Below, piece after piece: positions 41,601 through 47,400 of a DNA stretch of 64,000 bases (the first letter of the stretch is position 1; each line of letters opens with the position of its first letter). The translations under genes and the position numbers were made by a program. The stretch comes from Juglans regia (lineage: Eukaryota > Streptophyta > Magnoliopsida > Fagales > Juglandaceae), in NCBI RefSeq assembly GCF_001411555.2, contig NC_049909.1:3209875-3273874 (forward strand). Direction: 5' to 3'. The notes under the pieces are model-generated. The model was not told the DNA's origin. It saw nothing but the letters and a program-made list of their open reading frames with translations, and did no database searches.

Positions 41601-42895
41601 TGAAGCTCCAATTGTATCATTGACTAGTCCTTTTGGAGTATAGGCCATATGGTGTGGGCCTTCCATTGGGGCTTTACAAATGGTATCAGAGCCTATCCCA
41701 ACTAGAAATGTGGGACTTGAGTCCTACCACCTACAATGGACAGGCTCGACGAGGACGTGGGGAATTTAAGGGGGGTAGATTGTGATACCCCATATGATAT
41801 GGATAAGGGTAGGTGGTTTATGGGATCCCACATTGCTTGGGAAGGAGAAGTTCTTGCTCTTTATAAGGTTCCAATGAAGCTCCAATTGTATCATTGACTA
41901 GTCCTTCCTTTTGGAGTATAGGCCATGTGGTGTGAGCCTTCCATTGGGGCGTTACAGTATGAAGGTTCTTTTTTTTTTTTTTGGGGACCAGAGATTATTC
42001 TTAAACCATTTCAGTAACTAAAAACAATCCTGGGTAAACTGGTGAAGGAATATGTGACTGAATCTTTTTGTTCTCAGGAGTGGCAGAGGGGAGGGCAGAA
42101 AACAATGCTTGCTAATTTCTAAATTTATTTACTTTTTCTCCAAATTCTCAAATTTGCAATAAGTGGGTACTAAACATCTAAGCTTATTTGATGAGATTTC
42201 TATCTCGTGCAATTGAAACAAGCATCCTTACATAATATGGACTATTGAAAAATGAGAGAAGGCATCATATTTCGGGAGTGCCATAACAAGAACTAGGTGG
42301 ATTTAGGTCCTAATTTCTTAGGAAGTCTTCCATTGGTTGTGGCTGATTTTGTTTTAACCTTAATTTCTTTTCACGATTTTAAGATTAATAATTTTCCTTT
42401 TTGGTTGTATAATATATAATCTGTGCTTCCCTCTTAATCTAGCCTCGCCTTTGACATTTTTCTCATTAATAATTTAATTTTCCTGATGCGACGTGATTCT
42501 GCATTTGGGGATGCTTAATGTCATTTTGCTTCAGTCAAATAGCTGCTTTTGACTGAGTTGCCATATATATTTATTTATTTTTTATTGAGTAATGAGTTGC
42601 CTTATTTGTTTTGAATTTAGCAGAGTTTTTCTGGGCTGTCTTTCATCCTGTAAAAAATAATCACACATTTGACAAGATAGACAAGGAACAAAGTCTACCA
42701 ATTGATCCTTTGGAATGTGGGACCAATGATAACATGGAGATGGATAGTTCTGAGGAAGTTAGTATGGAGATTGATATGGTTGGTGGAGAGAATGTGGGTA
42801 GAGTCGATGTGGCTATTTCAAGAGATGCATTAAGCAGACTTTCTGGAATCCACTTGCAAAGTTCAATGGAAAAGCACTTCAATGAGACAGCTTAA
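20600..42895 (+). CDS. PHD-finger protein, AIPP2/PAIPP2-like (10 exons)
   Basis: Joined exons: 20,600-20,629; 23,602-23,696; 24,178-24,680; 24,961-25,107; 38,092-38,271; 38,748-38,870; 39,624-39,747; 40,085-40,312; 40,422-40,546; 42,621-42,895. They give 1,830 nt, 609 residues plus stop, with matching phase at every junction and no internal stop. Residues 14-61 form a C4HC3 PHD finger: C14-x2-C17, C32-x2-C35, H41-x2-C44, W56, C58-x2-C61. Residues about 62-370 are polar, basic and probably disordered (for example [25 protein letters not shown]). Residues about 385-555 form the family's conserved domain: [64 protein letters not shown] and [10 protein letters not shown]. In Arabidopsis, AIPP2 and PAIPP2 work with a BAH protein and CPL2 in transcriptional silencing linked to H3K27me3; a chromatin-reader role here is inferred. 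Start chosen because it gives an [13 protein letters not shown] N-terminus just before the PHD finger. The C-terminus may be altered by a frameshift (see findings). Confidence 0.85.
20630..23601 (+). other. Intron 1 (2,972 nt)
   Basis: GTACTA donor and CCACCGTGCAG acceptor. It is AT-rich with one MITE (21,303-21,528), and I found no other coding segment. Long first introns near the leader are common in plant chromatin genes and may carry regulatory sequence, but none is identifiable here. Confidence 0.6.
21303..21528. mobile_element. Harbinger/Tourist-like MITE, copy 3 (intron 1)
   Basis: 226 bp. Ends GGCTGGTTTGGCTTAAGAGA and (reverse complement) GCTCCGTTTGGATTCAAAAA. Flanks TCA on the left and TTA on the right differ at one base. 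Contains the family's GATAAGATGAGAT and TTATTATATTTTAT motifs. Confidence 0.7.
23602..23696 (+). CDS. PHD gene exon 2: first half of the PHD finger
   Basis: Begins GGTCAACCTTGCGACACATG after acceptor CCACCGTGCAG and ends CAT GT before donor GTATGATA. Encodes CDTC, then [10 protein letters not shown] and EH, the first zinc ligands. Phase 0 in, 2 out. Confidence 0.85.
24178..24680 (+). CDS. PHD gene exon 3: end of PHD finger and linker
   Basis: Acceptor CCTATTCTCAG; begins T TAT TGT ATG CGG, completing V-Y-C-M-R, then EDWVCESC closes the zinc finger. The rest is a Ser/Thr/Lys-rich linker (for example [19 protein letters not shown]). Donor GTATGAAC after ATA AAA G. Confidence 0.9.
24961..25107 (+). 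CDS. PHD gene exon 4
   Basis: Acceptor CCCTGTCTCAG. Encodes [20 protein letters not shown] and a following [18 protein letters not shown] segment, likely helical and charged. Donor GTCTGCCT after AAA AAA G. It is followed by the 13-kb intron. Confidence 0.8.
25108..25425 (+). other. Start of intron 4, unique-looking sequence
   Basis: No repeat or coding exon recognised. It leads into an LTR-like boundary at 25,426. Confidence 0.4.
25426..28740. repeat. LTR-retroelement-derived sequence in intron 4
   Basis: Starts TGTAACAACCCGCCTTGGG, the usual form of a plant LTR terminus. It contains a phrase with GGCCGGTGCACAC and GGACCCGGATTGC, and later a purine-rich block near 28,140-28,260. It has no protease, RT or integrase, so it looks non-autonomous or a solo LTR. 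The right end is not determined. Frames here (such as 28,015-28,248) have no domain. Confidence 0.4.
27324..27543. mobile_element. Harbinger/Tourist-like MITE, copy 4 (intron 4)
   Basis: 220 bp with near-perfect ends GGAGAGGTTTGGATTTAAAA and (reverse complement) GGAGAGGTTTTGATTCAG. Flanked on both sides by TAA (27,321-27,323 and 27,544-27,546). Orientation is opposite to copies 1, 3 and 5 judging by CTCAACTCATCTCATCTC. Confidence 0.85.
29085..30008 (-). pseudogene. LINE no. 1, 3' part (zf-RVT)
   Basis: The minus-strand frame 29,360-29,890 has the LINE post-RT region: [38 protein letters not shown] and a zf-RVT block, [20 protein letters not shown]. The element's 3' end is at the T-run near 29,085 on +. 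Upstream coding continues (on minus, [20 protein letters not shown]) to 30,008, where the gypsy element starts. The rest of the LINE resumes at 36,342. Stops mark it as dead. Confidence 0.75.
30009..30808 (-). repeat. 3' LTR of the gypsy element
   Basis: 800 bp; + strand starts TGATATGAACCCGTGGGAAT and ends GGTGCCCATCA. It is highly similar to 35,390-36,339 and lacks the MITE seen there. Confidence 0.85.
30809..30822 (-). other. Polypurine tract
   Basis: On minus, GAGGAAAGGGGGAA directly precedes the 3' LTR start (TGATGGGC). This is the expected plus-strand priming site for reverse transcription. Confidence 0.75.
30977..32384 (-). pseudogene. LINE no. 2, inserted in the gypsy element
   Basis: The minus-strand fragment ends in a short poly(A) (T-run from 30,977 on +). 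It contains the RT C-terminal segment [19 protein letters not shown] and [20 protein letters not shown] (31,806-32,186), then the region before zf-RVT, then [19 protein letters not shown] and [20 protein letters not shown] (31,233-31,499). Multiple frameshifts. On one side the gypsy frame stops at an [21 protein letters not shown] chromodomain-proximal segment and on the other at DPFPPLDL. No target duplication was found, so the insertion probably came with a deletion of gypsy sequence. Confidence 0.75.
32385..32470 (-). pseudogene. Ty3/gypsy integrase C-terminal segment
   Basis: On minus this reads [20 protein letters not shown] then LDPFPPLDL, the conserved integrase tail motif of plant gypsy elements (FAYN...T..SPFE.VYG). 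It is truncated by LINE no. 2. Confidence 0.7.
32472..32885 (-). repeat. 45-bp coding minisatellite inside the integrase
   Basis: About seven diverged units of about 45 bp, each read on minus as a version of [15 protein letters not shown] (15 residues). Two longer units also contain a TATGCAAAC/CCAAAATGATCACTCC insert. The period is a multiple of three, so the expansion kept frame, and the last unit flows into the normal integrase tail. Confidence 0.8.
32924..33466 (-). pseudogene. Ty3/gypsy RT/RNase H remnant with internal deletion
   Basis: The frame holds [20 protein letters not shown], the start of RT in this lineage. It jumps within about 10 residues to [13 protein letters not shown] and then [20 protein letters not shown] and LARR, the end of RNase H. 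The catalytic RT core including the YVDD box is therefore missing. After it come a linker ([15 protein letters not shown]) and the integrase N-terminal approach (FRENRLCMP). Confidence 0.8.
33485..33930 (-). repeat. CT-rich low-complexity spacer (coding-like on minus)
   Basis: Degenerate CTCTTTTT/CACTCTC repeats translate on minus to a highly charged Lys/Ser/Glu array (SESDQKKSKSE-like). It links the protease and RT segments of the gypsy element and seems to be an in-frame expansion of a short polar linker. Confidence 0.7.
33870..34667 (-). pseudogene. Ty3/gypsy gag N-terminus fused to protease domain
   Basis: 265 codons. The first part ([20 protein letters not shown]) is a coiled-coil gag N-terminus. 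It passes directly into the retropepsin-like segment [19 protein letters not shown], then [32 protein letters not shown] and TIKLAPLTP. The gag body and zinc knuckle are missing. The expected D-x-G catalytic motif after MII reads D-L-R, so the protease is inactive. Confidence 0.8.
35376..35389 (-). other. Primer-binding site (initiator tRNA-Met)
   Basis: On minus, TTTGGTATCAGAGC lies immediately inside the 5' LTR. It contains TGGTATCAGAGC, complementary to the 3' end of initiator tRNA-Met, as in most plant gypsy elements. Confidence 0.85.
35390..36339 (-). repeat. 5' LTR of the gypsy element (with MITE insertion)
   Basis: 950 bp, or about 782 bp without the MITE and its TAA duplication, matching the 800-bp partner LTR. 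+ strand starts TGATATGAACTTGTGGGAAT and ends GGTGCCCATCA. Confidence 0.85.
35634..35798. mobile_element. Harbinger/Tourist-like MITE, copy 5 (in the LTR)
   Basis: 165 bp; ends GGTTGCGTTTGGATG and (reverse complement) GGCTTCGTTTGGAATC. Flanked by TAA at 35,631-35,633 and 35,799-35,801. The partner LTR shows the uninterrupted site (AAGAACAAGAGGAGTAAAAC near 30,250), which proves the insertion. Confidence 0.92.
36342..37850 (-). pseudogene. LINE no. 1, RT part
   Basis: The minus-strand LINE RT includes an [15 protein letters not shown] segment followed by a stop and [17 protein letters not shown] (about 37,030-37,170), LLFADDT with the catalytic F-A-D-D box (about 37,000), then [20 protein letters not shown] and [13 protein letters not shown] (36,724-36,900). 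Around 36,500-36,600 it continues towards the post-RT region and joins the part left of 30,008. A short internal duplication/deletion around AAATGAGAAATATC (37,015-37,080) disrupts RT. The 5' end, near 37,850, is approximate. Confidence 0.75.
38092..38271 (+). CDS. PHD gene exon 5
   Basis: Acceptor TCTCCATGTCAG ends the 12,984-nt intron 4. Encodes [20 protein letters not shown] and a tail [19 protein letters not shown], a basic, Ser-rich, likely disordered stretch with nuclear-localisation character. Donor GTATGAAA after TCA G. Confidence 0.8.
38428..38566. mobile_element. Small MITE in intron 5
   Basis: The left part CACAAACTGATGTAGCTTCA and the reverse complement of the right part, CACAAACTGATGTGGTTTGA, share a long inverted repeat extending outward through ACAAAAA tracts. 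About 135 bp; target duplication not clear. Confidence 0.6.
38748..38870 (+). CDS. PHD gene exon 6
   Basis: Acceptor TTCTGGAATAG is chosen because it alone keeps phase 1. Encodes [20 protein letters not shown] and more. It ends TCA G before GCAAGAGA, a GC-type donor. An upstream AG at 38,670 would shift frame. Confidence 0.65.
39012..39030 (+). other. G-quadruplex-capable tract in intron 6
   Basis: G8-T-G4-T-G5 following an 11-nt T-run. It contains four runs of three or more G with loops of one or two bases on the transcribed RNA strand. Confidence 0.6.
39624..39747 (+). CDS. PHD gene exon 7
   Basis: Acceptor TTTGTTTTGATAG. Encodes [20 protein letters not shown] and ends LPALHATW plus GG in phase 2. 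Donor GTGGGTAA. The LPALHATW...GG segment begins the conserved C-terminal domain (P-x-W-x-G-x-F in the family). Confidence 0.8.
40085..40312 (+). CDS. PHD gene exon 8: conserved domain core
   Basis: Acceptor TTTCTTTCTTCAG. Encodes [20 protein letters not shown], then [20 protein letters not shown], then [20 protein letters not shown] and FPADNIE. This is the most diagnostic block for the AIPP2-type family. Donor GTTTGCTT after GAA AG. Confidence 0.9.
40422..40546 (+). CDS. PHD gene exon 9
   Basis: Acceptor CTAACTTGTAG. Encodes [20 protein letters not shown] then [20 protein letters not shown], ending CAG A in phase 1. Donor GTGAGTTA is near consensus. Confidence 0.88.
40862..41541. mobile_element. 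hAT-type insertion in the 5' LTR of the TRIM
   Basis: 680 bp with ends TAGGGCTG and CACCCCTA, flanked by a perfect 8-bp duplication GTGTTTGG (40,854-40,861 and 41,542-41,549). The ends continue into shared AAACCGAC-type subterminal repeats, and the centre (about 41,055-41,250) has six variants of a palindromic AACGGCGTCGTT motif plus a CT microsatellite. No transposase. The other LTR gives the uninterrupted reference. Confidence 0.93.
41681..41693 (+). other. TRIM primer-binding site
   Basis: TGGTATCAGAGCC lies two bases inside the 5' LTR. It matches the complement of the initiator tRNA-Met 3' end. It should not be read as a tRNA gene. Confidence 0.9.
41766..41779 (+). other. TRIM polypurine tract
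   Basis: TTAAGGGGGGTAGA just precedes the 3' LTR at 41,781. Confidence 0.75.
41781..41956 (+). repeat. 3' LTR of the TRIM
   Basis: 176 bp; starts TGTGATACCCCATATG and ends GGGGCGTTACA. It differs from the 5' LTR by scattered substitutions and a 4-bp TCCT duplication. Confidence 0.9.
42621..42895 (+). CDS. PHD gene exon 10 (last coding exon)
   Basis: The acceptor region TTTAGCAG offers two in-frame AG sites three bases apart (exon starting 42,621 or 42,624; T-E or K). Encodes [14 protein letters not shown], then an acidic region ([17 protein letters not shown]), ending HFNETA and TAA. The acidic tail is family-like. The stop may reflect a frameshift. Confidence 0.8.
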
Positions 42896-43330
42896 ACGTA
42901 AAAAGTTAAGAGCTGGCAATAGTGATAAGAAACCACTTGAGACAGCAGAAAATATTGGGAAGGTATTCCATACCTTAGTTGGTGTGGTACCTGCTAGAGT
43001 TGCAGACATGCTTAGCTTTTCCCGAAGATATCAAAGTTGAAGTTCTGAAGTTCTAATGCCATTCGTTCAGATTCAGCCATATAAACTGGGTACATTTACT
43101 CCTACAGATAGCAATTTTGTTCGGGCTTTTGACTCCACAGAACGACCTTGTCAGGCCTCATCCATGCCCAAGAAATGAATGCAGTTTGTCAGGAAACGTA
43201 CAGACAAGTACAGATTACAAATGTACAGTCAGACGAGCGGTCTGTTGCATTTTGTTTGCCCTTGTGTACAACTTCAGCTGTTCACAAATTGAAATGAAAA
43301 CTATGTAAAGATCCAATTTCCTGTGCAGTT
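42896..43330 (+). other. 3' UTR / possible former C-terminal coding of the PHD gene
   Basis: From 42,882 the +1 frame stays open to the TGA at 43,038-43,040 and starts [20 protein letters not shown], a basic, coding-like sequence. Beyond it is AT-rich 3' UTR-like sequence, with AATAA-type motifs near 43,330. Confidence 0.5.
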
Positions 43331-44176
43331 TTAGTAAATAATTGTTGTCAATTCTGTTACCCCCTTCCTCCCGCAGTGCCACTTTAGTGTGGAATTAGTG
43401 TGGACTTTTTTTTTTTTCCCTTAATTTTTTACGAAGTTTTATGATGCTTCTGTTGTGCGTGCTATTCCAGATGAGTGAAACAAGAACCAAAACCATGTCA
43501 GCAATTGATTGCATCGGATTACAAAGGGAAGGTTTGGATCCCTAATAAAATTCAGTTCGTGGAAGAGGAAAAACAGACCTGGTATTGAGACAAATGTAGA
43601 TGTCAAAGACATGATGTTGACAAGGAAATTATGGTAGCAGGCAGGGTCTTTTCTTTGCTCGAGCATGGCCAGCGGCTCTTTCCTGTATGTGAGTTCGTCG
43701 TCATCGTGCGGAAGATGCATTTATGTTCACTTTACGTTAATTTGGGAGTAATTGTAATTTTGATGGATCACAGGGAATCGACAACGAAGAAAGAAAACTA
43801 AGCTCCACTTGGGCTTAGATAATTTTTTAAACGACTAAGCTCCGGGCAATTAAAGCAACATAAAACACGATAGTAATTTTCGAGCACTCAGTGCCCAAAG
43901 CATCTCAAATCATTTCCGTGACCCAGGTCCAAACTCATCGTGAAAACCATTGACATATGACCCCTGGGTCCATTCAATAGCATTGAATCCATATCATCAA
44001 CGATTTCCAGTTATTAACATGTACGCTACGATTTCCCCTTTCTCATGCCCATACGTACACCATGGCTTTCTTGCCGCATCTCGTGTAACGATTGTGCGTA
44101 TGACTTCGGAACAACTGCGCGTACGATTTTGTAACGAGTGATGCTTGGCTTCACGCCCCATTCTTTACCTCTAGCC
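43331..44176. other. Intergenic DNA 3' of the PHD gene
   Basis: A T-run near 43,410 and no recognisable domain. The minus frame at 43,439-43,720 (93 codons) has no family resemblance and is not called. Confidence 0.5.
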
Positions 44177-46241
44177 TGTGACACCTCCAAACTTTGATTG
44201 GGATTTGATAGAGCTTGAAGCGTCGGAACATGCAATATAAGATTACTTACTCCCGTTCCTGACAATTAAAATGCAATGCACTTAATATGCTTCTAACAAT
44301 ATATAGTAAACACATCGAATAATTTTTTTTGAACATAAACAAAGTACCAAAATGTTAATCTCAAATTATAATTACTTCCCATTCATATTCACATAACAAA
44401 AGTCATAGCATTAGTCCAACTTGTCTGTAAACAAAATAACATAGTACTGCAGACAAAACTCTATAGTTACAGACAACAAAAAACTTAATCTAAATGCCAA
44501 GCTACTCATGCAATTTAGCTATTAGTTCCAAGATAAACTCCAAATGCTGAAGGATCAACTCCATGAGCTCCCCAAGGCTCCTCAAGGCCTATTCGACGTC
44601 GTCCAATTGGGGGTGCGTGGGTTCTTTGATCCTTGACACATCGTCTACCATTCGGGAGTGGATGGTAGTTGAGACTAACATAGTGAGATTTATAAATCTC
44701 AGCAAGTAGAACTTCTAAGTTATGAATAGTATAAATAAGCATTAATAGTAACATGACATGTATGATTGATGTACATGGTCTTGCTTATGAAAAACATGGC
44801 ATGCTTACTTACCTAAGATAGACTTATACATGATTTCTTGTCTTATGAGGTTACCATGATGTATTGCCTCATAGAGTTACTATGATGTCTTGTCTCATGG
44901 GTTTACCATGATGTAAACTTACATTTTATGCTTGACTTGAAAAAATATTTCATGACATGCTTGCATGCTTTATGACATGATGGTCGTGAGATGCAGATGA
45001 TCATAATTGATATACATAGCAACATGATATGGCATAACATAACTCAATCTAATAAACATAATTAAAACATGAATTTAATTGCGTGAACTTCACCACCTTA
45101 CATACATAAACATACTATAGGTAAATTAGAAGCTAACTTACAAAATTCCGTGCGTAATGTAAATGTAACGTAGGCTGAAATGAGAGACGTTCTAGGATTA
45201 AAATTACCCAATTACTAACTTTGGGCTTAATTTTCAAAATTACCCCTTAACTTTTGAGAAATTGCAAATTAGCCTCTAAACTTAAAGAAATTGCAAACCG
45301 ATCCCAAAACTTACCAAAATCTATATACCTCATGTAAAGTTCATCCCAAGTCCAAATATGGACTTAGAACTTACAAAAAATAAACCCTACTATAAGAACT
45401 CCTCTAGGCCAATTCGTACATGGGCCAAAAATCATGTTTTGCTTGCTACTTGGCTATTTATCACACTAACATGTTTAGCTCGAAATTAACAACTCATAAA
45501 TATCACATCAGTAGTTTTAAAATCATTCCAAGACACTAAATAAAAAATTATGCAAAAACTTAAACACACCATTCAAAGAATTACCCAAAACATCAATATT
45601 AGGTCAAACCGGACCTAATCTTGGTGTTCTTGGCCTAACACTTGCATAAAGTCCACAAATATTACTTCTAACATATTCATCACCCAAACCTAGTCAATAA
45701 CATGCTTGACTAACAACAAAATCACATTACTCAACAAATAAAAATTGGTTTGCATGAAAATATAGAAACCGAAACTTTGCATGCTTTTGATTTAAACATA
45801 GAGACTAATCCTTGATTTACATGCATAAAATCTTAAAACAATAAATCCATTCTAAGGACCCGATCCAATATTATTAGGGATGAAATATGGATAATTTATT
45901 AGGCTTAAAATAGGTTAATGTTGTTGGATAAGCCCACGAATTATTATTTAGTGAGGTTGGCCAGGAATTGTTATTAGGCCCATAGGCCCAAGAGTTTATT
46001 TTAAGATCCGTTAAGGTTGAGTGAAAATTTTAGAGGAAATTAATGGACTGATATTTTAGAAACCCAACTGAAATTACTGAGTTTTTTGGCCTATGAAATG
46101 AACCCAAAATCGTTAGGCCCAATGTCGTTTCTCTACAACTCTAAGCCATACACATCTCCTCTTTCCACTAGGATTCACGCCCAATAGAATTCTCTCCCAA
46201 TGGGATTACAACTCTACATATATACATATACATATACATAC

Positions 46242-46272
<31 letters not shown>

Positions 46273-47079
46273 AGCATACACATTCACTCACAACCCCTCA
46301 TGCACGTATTGATCATCTTCAACCTCTAGACTAGGGTTGTTGCTGCAGCACCGTGGGGTAGTCCCACTGCCAAGCTCCTCCATGGGAGCCACCCAGTTTC
46401 TCCACACAGTAACCCCACACGACAAGCCTAGCATCCTCACAGCCTACACTCAGTCACTGTGGCTAGGAAACAACCCCGCAACTCTCCAAGCTACAAAGCC
46501 CCGTCGCATCACCACAGCAACAACCAGCATTCGTCCCATACATGATAGCCACCTCCTCCACACACAACCAACCTAGCCCCTATTTAAGCAAGGAAAAACA
46601 TATCACAACCAAGGCCTAACCACCCAACGCTCACCTTAGCTTAATCTCTAAGCCCAAATCGTGAACCATGACCACCATGTTGCCCAGCTAGAGACACCAT
46701 GTCGTTGCCACCTTGGAGAGCCAACAAGCCACTTGCAATCACAGGGCAAGCCTCTATTTTATCCACATGAAAACAGAGCAACCTCAATCCACAACAAGAG
46801 ACGTTCAGCCACCAAAGCCAGCTACCATCTTCTCTTCCCTTCACGTCACGTTGTATGAGGCCACTGCTGTAAGCCAAGAAAGAGACAACCATGCCCAAAC
46901 CAAAACCAACGTTGCACTTATACCTCGTGAAGCCAAAAAGGAGCTACTCCATCCGAGCCCATCATAAGCCATAGACATCCCTCACAACTCAAGTTGAGAG
47001 CCCACGTCGCAAGTCCTCTCCCTCTCCTTCTGTCTCTCTCTCTCTCTCTCTCTCTCCCTCGCTCTATCGGTTAATATCC
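44177..47079. repeat. LTR-like retroelement sequence, copy D
   Basis: Starts TGTGACACCTCCAAAC. It contains the GAAGCGTCGGAACATGCAAT phrase shared with the blocks at 7,342, 9,910 and 57,774, and a three-unit tandem of about 31 bp (TACCATGATGT... near 44,835-44,935). It ends in a CT microsatellite (about 47,030-47,055). A CATA/TA microsatellite lies at 46,220-46,275. There are no retroviral-type domains; frames such as 46,337-46,576 are low-quality. Probably non-autonomous LTR sequence. Confidence 0.55.
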
Positions 47080-47400
47080 GTAACACCCCACTTAAAAGAA
47101 CCTTAGGCCTTGGCCATAGTAACCATGACAGCTAAGTAGAAGTTGTGATCATTGAGAAAAATTAGAATTTTGGAGTTTGAGTTGTTGGCAAAAGAAGCTT
47201 ACACTATTGATATAGTTAGTATTTTTAGAAAATTCTAGTGCTATTTTCATTTTAAGAAAAAGGTGCCAAGAGGCCAATGGAAGAATGACAAGTGACATAT
47301 TTGGAGGCTTGCCACCTTGGTGGGCTAGATAACTTGGTTAAAATACTAGATGGATTTGGAGAAGGCCCAAGAGTTGGTTAAATAGGGGCCCTAGCTTATT

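Larger units (their letters stand above)
40819..41956 (+). mobile_element. Complete TRIM retrotransposon in intron 9
   Basis: Two LTRs of about 172-176 bp (40,819-41,678 with an hAT insertion, and 41,781-41,956) flank a 102-bp interior with only a primer-binding site and a polypurine tract. The LTR starts TGTGATACCCC and ends GTTACA. The element is flanked by GTATG at 40,814-40,818 and 41,957-41,961, a perfect 5-bp target duplication. It encodes nothing, as expected of terminal-repeat retrotransposons in miniature. The TGGGATCCCACATTG and CTTTATAAGGTTCC phrases resemble plant TRIM LTRs I know. Confidence 0.93.

Noticed and set aside
41679..41700. tRNA-like sequence TGGTATCAGAGCC
   Set aside because: It is the primer-binding site of the TRIM, complementary to a tRNA end; there is no cloverleaf. 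The same applies to 35,376-35,389.
43439..43720. 93-codon minus frame downstream of the PHD gene
   Set aside because: No recognisable domain, no partner exons, and the + strand here looks like ordinary 3' flank.
46337..46967. Several 65-85-codon frames on both strands
   Set aside because: Overlapping frames with no domain in LTR-like copy D; higher GC here merely leaves frames open.
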